Shown: positions 1-11,776 of the stretch, piece by piece
How the letters are laid out: the number at the start of each line of letters is the position of its first letter
Position numbering within the stretch: the stretch's first letter is position 1
Assembly (NCBI GenBank): GCA_027924585.1
Contig: BSBM01000964.1
Location: forward strand, 3,438,501-3,502,500
From: Larix kaempferi
Lineage: Eukaryota; Streptophyta; Pinopsida; Pinales; Pinaceae
Direction of reading: 5' to 3'
Length of the DNA stretch: 64,000 nt
Notes under the pieces: generated by a model
Told to the model about the DNA's origin: nothing
Seen by the model: only the letters and a program-made list of their open reading frames with translations
The model's database searches: none
Position numbers and translations under genes: made by a program

Positions 1-474
1 CTCTCAAGATAATCATTTTCAGAATCCGTTGTTTTTCTTTTACAAACTAGTATTCAAATTTTCAGTAATAAGAAACGATAATTGTTTTCCTAAATGCACA
101 GTAATGTTTTTCTTCATTCTATAAATATCTTTTGTTTTGAAACAAATAGTTTCCCTTTCTAAAGTATAAGAATTATCATTCTGTGTTATAGTATTTAAAA
201 TATATATGTTTATATCATAATAGTTGCAGATTCAATCTCAACATACAACATATTATTATCTTCCCTTTTAAAAACAGTGCACAGTTAACAAGTACCAATT
301 TCGTCATGCACATAACTATTCATTACTATGCTATTTACTTATTCATTATAACAAATAATCTATTTAGTACAGCAAGACAACTTTTATGCATTATTATATT
401 CTACACAAATTGAATAGGCATTAATTGTTATGTCAAAAAATATTAAATTTTTGTGATTTTTTTTGGATGTTACA
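1..474 (+). mobile_element. Element A: 5' LTR, 3' part only, internally deleted
   Basis: Bases 1-360 align without gaps to 6467-6826, and 361-474 align to 9605-9720 (two bases longer in a T-run), so this is the left LTR of element A. The part matching 5358-6466 lies outside the window. Compared with the right LTR it lacks the 2,778 bases found at 6827-9604. The LTR ends in GGATGTTACA, the inverted counterpart of the TGTAACATACCC start at 5358. In the first roughly 95 aligned bases I count 7 differences, so the insertion is not recent. Confidence 0.9.
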
Positions 475-486
475 TGGTATCAGAGC
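475..486 (+). other. Primer binding site of element A (initiator Met-tRNA)
   Basis: TGGTATCAGAGC lies directly after the LTR end. It is the usual plant LTR-retrotransposon PBS complementary to the 3' end of initiator methionine tRNA, and it fixes the LTR boundary at 474. Confidence 0.92.
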
Positions 487-617
487 ACAAGTTCAAACTC
501 TAGTCCTGAATTAGGCTCACGCGCGCAAAACAGAAAAACAAATCAGAAAGTTTATGTTACTAACTTTTAATTCAATTTTATTTTTTGAAAGAACAGATTG
601 ACCTTTAAATTGCAGGT

Positions 618-1863
618 ATGGAAATACCAGAAGAATCAGCAGAGGACAGATCTCCTCGTAATGAACGTATTAATAATAATAATTCTACAGGAATTTATGT
701 TGAATTAAATAACCAATCTTCCGAAATTTTACGCACTGTATAGTATTTAAAATCTGAATTAAGAGCTGTTAAAGAAGAGAATGAATAGATCCTGAAAGTA
801 CAGGAGGAGCTACAACAAAATTTGAGGGAGAATTGTCATAATGATGAAAGAGGTAGAAAATTAGAAATGAAGGCTAATTCTGAAACAATGTCCCACAAAC
901 ATAAGCATAAGAAAGCAAGAAATGATAAAAGGGGCAGTTACTCATCCTCTAAATTTGATCCAAGTAATAATGACTTTGATCATGATAGCAGTATCAGTGA
1001 TTGCTGCTCTAAAAAGAGAAAATATAAACATCATGAATAGATTACTCGAGAATTCAAAAAGATTAAGCCACCAACGTTTAATGGCGAAAGTGAGAAGGGT
1101 GAGACAGTTGAACCATGGCTATCTGGAATGAAGAAGTACATTAATATTTACGACTACTCTTTTCAATTAAAAACCAAGATGGTTATTTACAATCTGACCG
1201 AGAAGGCAGATATTTGGTGGTAGGATCTCAAAAGAATTAAGAGTATAAAAGAAAAAGAAGTAACTTGGAATATGTTTAAAAGTTTGTGTAAAAAGAAGTT
1301 TTTGTCGGAACAATATTTTGAAGATAAGTGAAAGGATTTTTACGATTTGAGGTTGGGAATAATGAACATGAAAGAGTTATGCAGCAAGTTCCTTAGCATG
1401 CCGAGGTATGTGCCTGACATGGTCGAGGAGAAGCCTAAAGTGCAATGATTTCTCAGTTGTCTACCTTTCAATATAAAGGACCATATCGAGTATGATAACC
1501 CTTCCACCTTGGAAGAGGCCATGAGAAAAGCCGATTTCTGTTTTGATCAAAACAAAAAAAAGCGAAGGAACAATTGGCTGGAAGAGCAGTAAGACTAATC
1601 AGTTTGATTATAAAAAGAAGAATTTTAATCATAATTCTGGAGGTTTTAAGAAAAGTTTTAATAACAGAAATTTTCCTAGTCATAATAACTACAAAAATAA
1701 TGCATCTTAGAACTTTACCGCTGCAAGAAACGTACTTAACAATAATAATCACAACAATAACAATAATAACAGCAATAGGTACGCTGAACAGAAAGGACCT
1801 CTGAAGTGCTATGACTATGGCGGGACACATAAGAAAGCATATTTCCCACGCAACAAGAGGACA
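618..1863 (+). pseudogene. gag: Element A gag (capsid-nucleocapsid), broken
   Basis: Gag forms the virus-like particle of the retrotransposon. The frame opens at ATG 618, just after the leader, with an acidic N-terminus, a basic His/Lys-rich stretch (about 890-1030) and then a retrotransposon gag domain: PPTFNGE near 1069, a WW pair near 1215 and LSCLPFNIKDHIEY near 1450. In-frame stops are TAG at 741, 786, 1038 and 1221 and TGA at 1329 and 1446. The frame shifts by one near 1555-1577, in or after an A-rich run. The new frame runs through an Asn-rich linker to a degenerate CCHC knuckle (CYDYGGTHKKAYF, about 1807-1845) in which the second and last Cys are Tyr and Phe. It cannot yield an intact protein. 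The family assignment is firm. Confidence 0.88.
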
Positions 1864-2305
1864 ACCAACAATATTCACACTATGCAAGCAGAACCTATAG
1901 TTGGAGATATTGCAAGAGAAATGCCCAGAATAAATGCAGCGCTAGAAAATCGTCAAGCTGACCATCAAACATCCATGGTCAAAATTGAAGGTATGATACA
2001 AAACGAGTCTATTTCTATTATGATAGATCCAGGTGCAAACCTAAGTTATATTTCACCTACTTTAGTAAACCGTTGCAAGTTAAAGGTAGAGAAATTTGAT
2101 AATGCATGGTTAGTTCAGCTTGCAACAGGTACTAAAAGAAAAGTTACAAATTTTGTCAAGGATTGTGAAGTATTTATATGTCAGTTGAAACGCAAATTAA
2201 TCTGAATGTCTTACCCTTAGGGTCATAAGACTTGTTGATTGGTATGGACTGGCTTGAACAGCATAGAGTTTTACTGAATTGTTATGAAAAATCTTTTACT
2301 GTTTA
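1864..2305 (+). pseudogene. Element A aspartic protease, broken
   Basis: The retroviral-type aspartic protease processes the polyprotein. The active-site segment is IMIDPGANLSYIS (about 2020-2058); the family usually has D-S/T-G-A, so the second residue is altered here. The frame continues from the Asn-rich linker to a stop near 2205. From about 2178 the C-terminal part reads in another frame (NVLPLGS, then a TAA at 2226, then DLLIGMDWLEQHRV), which carries the conserved DxLIGMDWL block that ends plant gypsy proteases. One frameshift and at least one nonsense change inactivate it. It lies between gag and RT, as expected. Confidence 0.85.
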
Positions 2306-2410
2306 AATAATGAAGGTAATATAGAAACAGTAAAAGGAATTCATAGGAAGATTTCAGTAAGATAGATTTATGCTCTACAAGTAAAGAGAGCTGCTAGAAA
2401 AGGCTGTAAA

Positions 2411-3874
2411 ATGTTTGCTGTTAATGTTATTAATGACGAGTGTTCATCCAAAGAAGACAAGTTAAAACTAGAGGATATTCCCATCCTTAGGGAGTTTTCT
2501 GACGTATTTCCGGAAGAAATTCTAGGCTTACCTTCGAAAAGGGAACTTGATTTCACCATTGAGTTAGTATTCGGTGCGGTACCAAACTCGGAGGCTCCCT
2601 ACAAGATGAATATTTTAGAGTTAAATGAGTTAAAATCTCAGTTAAAAGAATTAATAGATAAAAACTACATAAGGCCAAGTGTATCTCCTTGGGGATAACA
2701 AGTGATTTTTGTTAAAAAGAAGGACAGTACTATGCGATTGTGCATCGATTACCGTCAGCTTAATAAAATGACAATTAAGAACCGATATCCCTTACCCCAC
2801 ATAGATGATCTATTTGATCAAGTACGCAGCATAGAGATATTCACTAAAATCGATTTAAGGTTGGGATATCATTAGGCCAGAATAAAAGACGAAGATATAT
2901 TCAAAACTGCATTCAGAACGCGTTATGGACGCTACGAGTTCATAGTTATGCCTTTTGGGGTAACCAACGCAACAACAGTGTTCATGTGTTTAATGAACAA
3001 CGTTCTGCATAAATATTTGGATAAGTTCGTAGTGGTGTTCATTGATGATATTCTGATTTCCTCAAAAACAAAAGAAGAGCATGATGAACATTTAAAAATA
3101 ATTTTTCAAGTACTTAGAGAACATCAGCTTTATGCTAAGTTCAGTAAATGTGACTTTTATAAAGATAAAATACAATATTTAGGTCACACAATTTGTAAAG
3201 ACGGAATTTCTGTTGACCCTGATAAGATAAAATCAATTAATGAATGGACTGTCTCCAAAGAAGTAATTGATGTACAGTCATTCATGGGAATAACAAGTTA
3301 TTACAAAAATTTTATTGAAGGGTTCTCTAGAATTGGTAACCCCATCACTTCTTTACAGAAGAAAGGGAAGAAATTCGTATGCGATCAAAAGTGTCAAGAA
3401 AGCTTTAATAAGTTAAAAGAATTATTAACTACTGCACCCATCTTAAAAATTGCAGATCCCAATAAGGATTTCGTTGTATGCATGGATGCATGCAAAGATG
3501 GACTTGGAGGAGTCTTAAGTCAGGAAGGTCATGCCATTGCTTTTGAGTCGAGGAAGTTAAAAATTCATGAAAATAATTATGCAACTTACGATCTTGAGTT
3601 TGCAGCCACGATACATGCACTAAAAATGTGGCGCCATCACTTGATTGGAAGAAAATTTATTCTAATGACAGATAATAAAGGCCTAAAGGATTTATTGGAT
3701 CAAATGAATCTTAACGCAAGGCAAGCTAGATGGCTAGCTTTCCTTAGCGAGTATGATTTCGAGATTCAACACATCAAAGGGAAGGAAAACAAAGTTGATG
3801 ATACCTTGAGCAGAAATGCCCAATTCAACTTTATGGCAGCAATCAGCATGTTTAAAACAGATCTGGAAAATTAG
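2411..3874 (+). pseudogene. pol: Element A reverse transcriptase-RNase H, broken
   Basis: This is the catalytic core that copies element RNA into DNA. Visible blocks in order: FSDVFPEEILGLPSKRELDF (about 2495-2555), [20 protein letters not shown] (2703-2760), [11 protein letters not shown] (about 2840-2872), MPFGVTNA (2948), and the catalytic FIDDIL with its paired Asp at 3044-3049. Then come the RNase H segments DACKDGLGGVL (near 3484) and MTDNKGL (3664-3684), and the LSRN end. In-frame stops are TAA at 2696 and TAG at 2873; a TAG at 3872 separates RNase H from the integrase. The frame is otherwise continuous (same frame from 2411 to 4450), so decay is by point mutation. The order RT-RNase H-integrase is that of Ty3/gypsy. 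Confidence 0.93.
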
Positions 3875-4700
3875 ATCAAAGAAGGAATTAAGCAAGATGT
3901 AAATTACCAAAAATTACATGCTAAAGTGGCTGAAAATTCATCTGAAAATTTAATGACAGATTACAGTATTAATGAAAAAAGCTTCTTAATTTATAAAAAC
4001 AGAATTTATGTGCCTAATATGTCGAAAGTTAAGTTGTTGATTTTGGATGAAATTCATAAGAGTCCTTATTCAGGACATCCTGGTTATCAAAAAATGATAA
4101 CTATGTTAAGAAAAGATTATTTTTGGCCCAACATGAAGAATGAAGTGGCTGAATACATAGCTAGATGTTTTGAATGTTAGACTATTAAGGCTGAACATCA
4201 ACATCCTGCTGGACTATTGCGGCCCTTACCAATTCCAGAATGGAAATGGGAGATTATAAGTATTGACTTTATTACAGGTTTGCCTAAAAACCAGAAACAG
4301 AATGATTCCATAATGGTGGTGGTGAACAAGTTAAGTAAGGCTGCTTATTTTATTCCTGTCAAAACCACTTTCAAAGCTTCTAATATTGCAGATGTATTCA
4401 TGAAGCAAATTTTTTCACTTGCAAGGAATTCCAAAGGTAATTATTTCTGACTAGGACTCTAAGTTCACAGGAAATTTTTTGACAATATTATTTAAAGGAT
4501 TAAATACTAAACTAAATTTCAGCACTTCTTTCCACCCACAAAGTAATGGTCAAACAGAAACGGTAAATCATATTTTAGAAAACATGTTAAGATTGTATGT
4601 TAAAGATCAACCATCTACGTGGGAAGATTACTTACATTTAGCAGAATTTGCGTAAAATAATCATTATCAAGCATTTGCTAAGTTAAGTCCATTTGAGATT
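3875..4700 (+). pseudogene. Element A integrase, zinc-binding and catalytic domains, broken
   Basis: The integrase inserts the cDNA. The HHCC zinc finger is visible (H at about 4055 and 4076 in EIHKSPYSGHPGYQ, and CFEC at 4166-4177), followed by a TAG stop at 4178. The first catalytic Asp is in IISIDFITGLP (codon 4265-4267). A frameshift near 4420 moves the rest to a different frame, where the second Asp region (VIISD, then a TAG, then DSKFTGN) and the Glu region (HPQSNGQTETVN, about 4536-4572) can be read. A further TAA interrupts the LAEFA/NNHYQ block near 4652. All catalytic segments are present but not in one frame. Confidence 0.88.
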
Positions 4701-5318
4701 TTGTATGGAAGAAAATGTTGTACTCCTATTTCTTGGGGTAAGCCTTTAGACAGATTAATGTTAGGACTAGATTTATTGAAAGAGATGGAGCTAATAGTGA
4801 AAAAGGTTCAAGGTAACTTAAAGGTTGCCCAAGATCGGCAGAAAAGCTATGCAGATTTGAAATGCAGTGAAAGAGAATTTCAGGTAGGAGACCATGTTTT
4901 TATAAAGGTAAAACCCAAGAAAATTTCTTTGAAGCTTGGGAGTTGTGCTAAACTAGCACCAAGGTATTGTGGACCATTCGAAATCCTATCAAGGATTGGA
5001 GCTGTTTCATATCAATTGGCATTTCCATATAATTTAAAAATCCACAATGTTTTTTACATTTCTATTTTAAAGAAGCATGTTCACGATGCTAGCCATGTGC
5101 TAAATTGGAATGATATACATGTGGAACCCAAAGGAGATTTTCAGGTTGAACCAAACTGTATTCTCGACCGGAGGGAAATTATGCTTTGGAATCGCACCAT
5201 AGGGAAGGTAAAGGTGCAATGGAAGCACCTTAGCCCTGATGAAGCTACTTGGAAACTGGAAAGTAATATGCGGGCAGCATATCCAGTTCTGTTCCATGAG
5301 GAACCTGACAAAGAATAA
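4701..5318 (+). pseudogene. Element A integrase C-terminus with GPF motif and chromodomain
   Basis: This 205-codon open segment is the end of pol. It starts at LYGRKCCTPISW, typical of the integrase core end. It then has the DNA-binding GPY/F module (LAPRYCGPFEIL, residues about 85-96) with the following YQLAFP and IHNVFYISILKK. At residues about 154-198 is a chromodomain-like segment (ILDRREIMLWNRTIGKVKV, then QWKHLSPDEATWKLE and YPVLF). A chromodomain in this place marks the chromovirus lineage of Ty3/gypsy. Together with the iMet PBS and very long LTRs, it suggests the Tekay/Del clade (inference). Chromodomains steer integration towards heterochromatin. Confidence 0.88.
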
Positions 5319-5342
5319 GAAACATCAAGGACGATGTTGTGC

Positions 5343-5357
5343 TTAAGTGGGGGTGTT
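5343..5357 (+). other. Polypurine tract of element A
   Basis: TTAAGTGGGGGTGTT lies directly before the LTR start TGTAACATACCC at 5358 and just after the pol end. This is the expected place for the plus-strand primer, and AAGTGGGGG is its purine core. Confidence 0.75.
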
Positions 5358-8300
5358 TGTAACATACCCTTTTTGCTGAAAAAACATTTTATGTTGGAAA
5401 CATTATGTTAACTTTTATTGTAAAATTTTTTTGTTGGACAGGTGTCCAATGATGACTGTAATTTGCGCAATATTTTATTATTTAATAAATAAAATAGGAG
5501 ACAAACACCTAAGAGGACTGTTGAAAGAGTGGTTATTGACCCACTAGGTGGAATGGAATCTGGGGTAGAAGGCAATGGACAAGTGGCAGCATCATGATGC
5601 AACTAACTAGTTGTTGGTATGGGACAACTCCCTTGAAATGTGGTCAAAGTGCCCTGAAGGATGGGATTGGAGCTTGAGGCTCATTTATTCCAAACTAACC
5701 ACTAAATACCTAGGTAGTCTATATAATAGCCATCAAATTATGAATTGAGGTTCATCACTTTTCCTGACGAGGAAATTTATGTCGGGGTTTTGCTGTGTTT
5801 GCACCCAAGAGATTTGATGAGGGGATATGCTAAGTTGTTGATCATGTTGTGAGTATGCAAAACTCTATTGAGTTTCAGGAGTTTGATGTTGAGTGATGAA
5901 GGCATGTTTTGAATACAGAAGTTTGATGTTGAGTGCTGAAGGCATATTGAGTGCCTTGCTTCTACACAGATTCCATCTACTTACTGGTTCAATAATCAGG
6001 CTCGGGGGTTCACAAGAAGCTAGCTGTTGGCTTCTTTTTCTGAAATAGGTTGGGAGTAATAGGCCTCCTTGGGTGTTTTTCGGACCTATCTTCATCTACA
6101 GGTTCCATTATCTTTTCTATCTGCAAACATTTTAAATTTTCTACTGAAATAAAATTACTGTTTTTATTTTGTAAATTTATTTAAACAAATGCAATTATTC
6201 CAGTTTCTGAGTAAGTTAAGATTCTGAATAGAAGTGAATATGAATGAATAAAATATATCTCTAAATTTTTCCCCATGCAAGTGGATCTACATCGTACTCT
6301 AGTACAGAGATAGATTAAGTTGGATAGATAATTGATAGGAAAATAGCCATATGATTGAGAAGATACAAATGTTATATTTTCTTAAGTTTCTGCTTACTAT
6401 CAAATTTCTACACATACATACATACATAAATATATATATATATATCAGTGTCTTCCTTATAATTTTCTCTATACATAATCATTTTCAGAATTCACTGTTT
6501 TTCTTTTACAAACCAGTATTCAAATTTCCAGTAATAAGAAAGGATAATTGTTTTCCTAAATGCATAGTAATGTTTTTCTTCATTCTATAAATATTTTTTG
6601 GTTCGAAACAAATAGTTTCCCTTTCTAAAGTATAAGAATTATCTTTCTGTGCTATAGTATTTAAAATATATATGTTTATATCATAACAGTTGTAGATTTT
6701 ATCTCAACATACAACATATTATTATCTTCCCTTTTAAAAACAGTGCACAGTTAATAAGTACCAATTTCATCACGCACATAATTATTCATTACTATGCTAT
6801 TTACTTATTCTTTATAACAAATAATCATGTTGTTATACAATAGAGTCTTATGTTTCAAACCTAGGGTTTTCAAAATTTCAGTTACAAACCAAACTGTCAA
6901 CTATTAAGATTTCATTGAACGATAGCAATAAAAACATTAAGAGTATCATTACATTTTGGAGAGAACCTAGTTATAGCTTCAGACATCACAAACAGTTGGC
7001 AAACTAAGCTTTAACATTATCATTTTTCACAATAGGGTTCCAAACTTAAGATTTCATTCCTTCTTCATAGTATCGTCAACTCTTGGCTCACGGCCAACAT
7101 TTTATCAGTTCATAAACAACGTCAAGCCACGTATGTTATTTCCTTGAAACTAAACATACAAACTGCATTCGTTTCTATAGATCCAGCTAGCCAAACATTT
7201 CGTTCTCATCTCAAGGTTTTTCTGTTAAATCATGGATAGAAGAAAAACTCTAAACAGAAGCAACAAAAATAGGTTTGATGCTGAGATCATATTGTGGAGC
7301 AGAATCAAAACCTTCTGTGTTTTGAGTTACAGGTTAAATGTTTCACATTTTAACACAGAGTCAAACCCTAACCCTCGAAATTCATATAGAATGAAAAACG
7401 CAGCATTTTAAATTCGACGAACTTCACCCAGGATAAACATGTCTATAGATTTGAAAACATCTACCAGTATTTATTGAAACAGAAAATTTACATTATCCAA
7501 GTCTATACATAGGAAGACTTCCCCACGACTGTTACAGTTTATACATTTCAAATCAAAATCATTAGGGCTCATGCCCTTTGGGTCAAGGTATTATCCTCCC
7601 CAAATATTTTACATTTTACAAAACCCTAATTCGACGAATTACAAATTATCAAATATAAACACGAATATCTCAAAGCACAAATATGAAGGCAATCACTTCC
7701 ATCTAAACAGGGATACAAGGTAACCTCCGAGGCTTACTGGTTTGTATAGCAGTAGCCACTACCAGAACCTAGTTTACAGAAGCCATCGAAATTATTGGGG
7801 ATACAATCATATGATGTGGTTAAAACTATTTTAAATAAATATTTAGTATTGATAAAATAACCTTTACATCTTTTACATTTGAGTATGGAAGCTACATGGA
7901 TGGAGTCGAACAACATTACCTTCAAAAACAAAAACAAGAACACCCACTTCGTGTGACTGTAACTATTTATGTCATCGTATGCCAAGAAGGAGGAAACCCC
8001 TCTCATTACTTTATCACTGAGCAATCAGGAAAGCCAAAGACTGCATCCACTGTACAAGTATTCACCATTTCACTCGAATTTAGCAAGCTACTACTGTAAG
8101 CTTCGCATATGCCTAGTTTTAAAAAGAAAAATCTCAACAGGTCTGAGTTTCGAATCAACACCAAGAACCAGACTCTCAAATTGCATTTAGTGGCAAGTTA
8201 TCACTATGAAAGACTTGGCTCTTAAAAATATTGCACAGGTCACGGGTTCAAAATGCAGGCATTATGCCTCTAAAATGCAAAACGAGTACCCTAAAGACCC

Positions 8301-9720
8301 TCTGCCTATCGGCCAAACTCAAAGCCACCAACACCGAATGCCAAGGGAACAATTAACACAATAAAGTTAGTGGAGGTAGGGTTTATCCTCATCCATAGAA
8401 ACCCTGCTAGATCAATGGTGGAGATCACCGGGGTAGCTTCATGAACACCAAACAAACCAACCATATTAATTGAACCATCATTACAACTGCCACGAAGGAG
8501 CCAGCTGGGTTAACCTTGAACCATTTTCCTTACAACTCATCACAGAAATTTTAACACCACAAAACTATCACGTGCTCAAGCTCACTACACCATCCATGGT
8601 GGAACTCCAATGTCTCGGCAGTTGTGAGTATTCAATGCCTAGGAAGCATTAATATCTGCCAGCATGTGACATTTAGTAATGTTCACATCACGCTTTAATT
8701 ATATTGAACATGTTATATGGTAAGTCGTGATACATGACTTTGTAACAATATCGTATGGCATGGTATAGTGCATATAGTGGTGTTGCTAGGGTTTTGCATA
8801 GTTTATATGGGGGTCACATGAATTGCACACACATACATTTCATTATGCAAATGTATTGAACTTAGTAACTCAATAAATGATATTATCACTTGGAACTAAA
8901 ATATATTTGTAGTATTTAGTTCCTAGACAAAATATTAAATCATTTGTACATAGAATTTCTAAGTTGGCTTTGAGATAAGAAATATACATATATTTCTAGT
9001 CCACATGAAATTAAAATAAAAATCACATATATTTTATGAGCATTGAATTGAGTCATGATCGATACAGATATTCCGCAGAATCAAATACAAATTATGGTTT
9101 ATATTTAAATAAGACACACTAATTGCTTAAGCAATCATATATGGAATTAATAATAAGATCATAATAAGATATATAAAGGTAGGATTTCTCTCTTTATGAT
9201 CCCAGATAAAAACTTGTACAAGGAATTAAAGAGCTAGCAGAGGTTTAACGTTTATTCTTTAACCAAAGTTTCTCACCCGGTAGAGTGCTCAATGTCTTAT
9301 CTCTCAAAACATTTTTACAAAGGAGATTACTGAAAAACTGTTTGGTCACTTGTTGTAAACATTAGTCCTTACCTATAAGCTGCCACAATTACGAATTCAC
9401 ATGCTTTAGCACGAATGCTAAGTAAGCCTCGGGGCGACCATAGGACCCCTTCATCATCAACAAAAGCACATTAGTCAAAATAGTTAAATCATCAATCATA
9501 GCATCAACAATAGAAGTTTTGTAAAAGAACAGTTGAGCATGAATAATATCAAGACATAAATTTAAATGATTTAGTCGCAAACCTTACACTATAAACTAGC
9601 ATGGTATTTAGTACAGCAAGACAACTTTTATGCATTATTATATTCCGCACAAATTGAATAGGCATTAATTGTTATGTCGAAAAATTTTAAATTTTTGTGA
9701 TTTTTTTTTGGGATGTTACA
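5358..9720 (+). mobile_element. Element A: 3' LTR, 4.36 kb
   Basis: It starts TGTAACATACCC and ends GGGATGTTACA, imperfect inverted ends of the TG...CA type. Its 3' portion matches the left LTR (6467-6826 with 1-360, and 9605-9720 with 361-474). The 6827-9604 portion is absent from the left LTR. However, a diverged relative at 48581-51738 shows similar sequence over both the first part and much of this middle part, so the long form looks ancestral and the left LTR deleted. It carries no recognisable protein; short ORFs such as 7896-8099 look like chance. LTRs of several kb fit the Tekay/Del chromoviruses. Confidence 0.82.
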
Positions 9721-9722
9721 CA

Positions 9723-9905
9723 TGGTATCAGAGCGCAAGTTCAAAATCTAGGCCTAAATTAGGCTCACGCACGCAAAAAAAAAAAACAAATAAGAAAGTT
9801 TATGTTACTAACTTTTAATTCAATTTTATTTTTGCATAGAATAGATTGACCTTTAAATTGAAGGTATCGAAATACCATAAGAATTAGCAGAGGGCAAATC
9901 TCCTA
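9723..9905 (+). mobile_element. Second copy of element A PBS, leader and gag start (fragment)
   Basis: TGGTATCAGAGC recurs at 9723-9734, after the right LTR. The following sequence tracks the leader of the first copy (475-656) to about 9905, including the region of the gag start, where the ATG has become ATC and an early codon is TAA. Similarity stops where the LTR of element B begins. This is the start of another internal domain after the second LTR, so element A was part of a tandem LTR-internal-LTR-internal array. Confidence 0.85.
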
Positions 9906-10601
9906 TGTCGAAGGCTGACAAGAGATAGTAAGGATGAGGTGATAAGACTGACTAATGTAGTAGTGTCAGAAGGATGCACAGAAAGTCAAAGAGAGTACTT
10001 GGAAACAGTTTGAGGTTGCTAAGGAAGTTATTGGTAGTTATTGCAGGTGGTTGAGGACGTGACAAATATCATCACAGGTAGAGATTGTGCAGCACAGCAG
10101 GGGCGCTGACAATTGAAGATCTGCAGGATCTGAGGAGATCGACAGATATAGGAAGCATGTCTCGTGGGTCAGAATGATCTCAAGAATAGCTACAGTAGAG
10201 TAGAAGGATTGCGTACAGGAACAAAGCGAAGTAGTTCAGGGGAGTTTAGATTAGTTGGAAACTAGACAGAGCAGAGTTCAGGGAGAAGATTTGTAGATTA
10301 GAGAGAACAGTCCCACATATTCTGAATGCAGAGAAGATCGAGCCATAGCTCAGAGTTCCGCAATGAACCAGGAGAGGGTGACAGTCGACACATTGAAAGA
10401 GCACATAGTTACTTATGTATTGTATTTGGCTAAGGCTGACAATAGTTAGTTATTTCATTCCTTGTAGTTTGCATTGTAACCATTTCTGTAGAAGTAATAT
10501 AAGTTAGCTTCTGGAATCTGGTTTACATCTTGTTTATGTGAACATTTGTGTTATGTGTAATTGTTAAGCAAGAACCTTAGTGCATAAGGTGCCTTGCATC
10601 A
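9906..10601 (+). mobile_element. Element B: 5' LTR (about 696 bp)
   Basis: TGTCGAAGGCTGAC at 9906 marks the start, exactly where similarity to element A ends, and TGCATCA at 10595-10601 marks the end, two bases before a PBS. The length suits a plant gypsy LTR. No second LTR of this element was found, so a 5-base target duplication (TCCTA on the left) cannot be tested. The start is inferred from the junction and the TG dinucleotide. Confidence 0.65.
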
Positions 10602-10603
10602 AG

Positions 10604-10615
10604 TTGTATTAGAGC
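10604..10615 (+). other. Degenerate primer binding site of element B
   Basis: TTGTATTAGAGC differs at two positions from TGGTATCAGAGC, the initiator Met-tRNA PBS. It lies two bases after the LTR end and before gag. Confidence 0.65.
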
Positions 10616-10847
10616 GGGAGGAGAATCCTATCGAGGAGAAAGTCAATGATACCAACTTGCCTTGGTTCAAGTGATATCAAAGCCGAAGAATCCTAAGAGC
10701 AGGATAGCATCAGTGGTATCAACATTGGAGGTGAATCCAGTGAGTGAGTGTGTTGAATGGCTCGAGCTTCGGTTGGGTAGAGTTGTGCAAGACTTATTGA
10801 AGTCCGGTTGCAATTGGATGAAGTGGGAGTTTCAGCCGAGTTTGAAA

Positions 10848-11776
10848 ATGGCTCACAGAGGCGTTAACGTTCAAGGTGTTGGATGAAGAGCGCGTGGCAT
10901 AGCATTCACAGTTGATCATGAGATGTTTGACAAGTGCCTCCAAACTATGCAAACTTTGACAAATGAAGTTGCATCGATCAAAGAAAGCCAAAGGCATGGT
11001 CATATTCCTGATGCGCTAGACCACAGTGATGAGGAGGTCGAAGAAGTGGAAGCACAGGAAGCTGTAGGATAAGAACCAGAAGACAAACTGATCAAGCTCC
11101 TAATGGATATGAGAGGTCAGACAAAGGAAGATGTACATACCTACTCAGGAAGTATGGATCCAGAACACTTGATCGACTGGTTCAGAGAAATGGAGAAATA
11201 CTTCAACATAGAGCAGATCAAGGATCCTAAACAGGTTAAGACTGCATGTATGAGGTTGAAGGGTCATGCCTCATTGTGGTGGGACAATGTGCAGGCTGAC
11301 AGAGTCAGGAAGGGAAAGGAAAAAATCAAATCTTGGGATAGGATGGTCGCCAAGCTGAAAGGGAATTCTTTCCAAATGACTATGTGATTTCCTTGTTCCG
11401 AAAGTTTCCAAACTTTCGACAAAAGGAGATGACCGTGAAGGACTACATGGAAGTGTTCTATATATTGTCGAAAAGGTCGGGTCAGACCGATGAAGGCGAA
11501 GAAGCTATCGCAAGATATGTCAATGGATTAGAATATGTCATTCAAGCTGAGTTGATCATGTCAAGATTCAGAGCAGTCAGTGAAGCCTACTTGTTAGCTC
11601 TGAAGGAAGAGGAGAAACTATCGAGGAAATCGGCAGCGACCAGAGGAAGGATGACATACCAAGGTGTGAAGACTATTTCGGGGAAAGGTCAAAGTAGTAG
11701 TTACAGGAGGGAATCTGTCAAAGAGATCCGACGGATGGAAGGGACATCGACAAGGGAGAAAGTGCAAGAAAACTAA
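10848..11776 (+). pseudogene. gag: Element B gag, broken
   Basis: The frame opens with MAHRGVN at 10848. An in-frame TGA near 10884 and a TAA near 11068 interrupt an otherwise open, acidic N-terminal region. The retrotransposon gag domain follows: HLIDWFREMEKYFNIEQ (about 11166-11218) and ASLWWDNVQADR (about 11269-11304). Near 11380 the frame shifts by one base, and the domain continues as KFPNFRQKEMTVKDYMEVF and YVNGLEYVIQAELIMSRFR (to about 11570), then a basic tail. This sequence is clearly unlike the gag of A or C, so it is a separate family. Upstream, 10662-10886 is open in another frame but shows no recognisable domain. Confidence 0.85.

Noticed and set aside
741-4180. Stop-codon readthrough or a changed genetic code suggested by many in-frame TAGs
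   Set aside because: TGA and TAA stops and frameshifts also occur, and decay by methylcytosine deamination explains the pattern more simply.
6827-9604. Independent transposon inserted in the 3' LTR of element A
   Set aside because: No target duplication or terminal inverted repeats are visible, and the 48.6 kb LTR relative seems to contain similar sequence.
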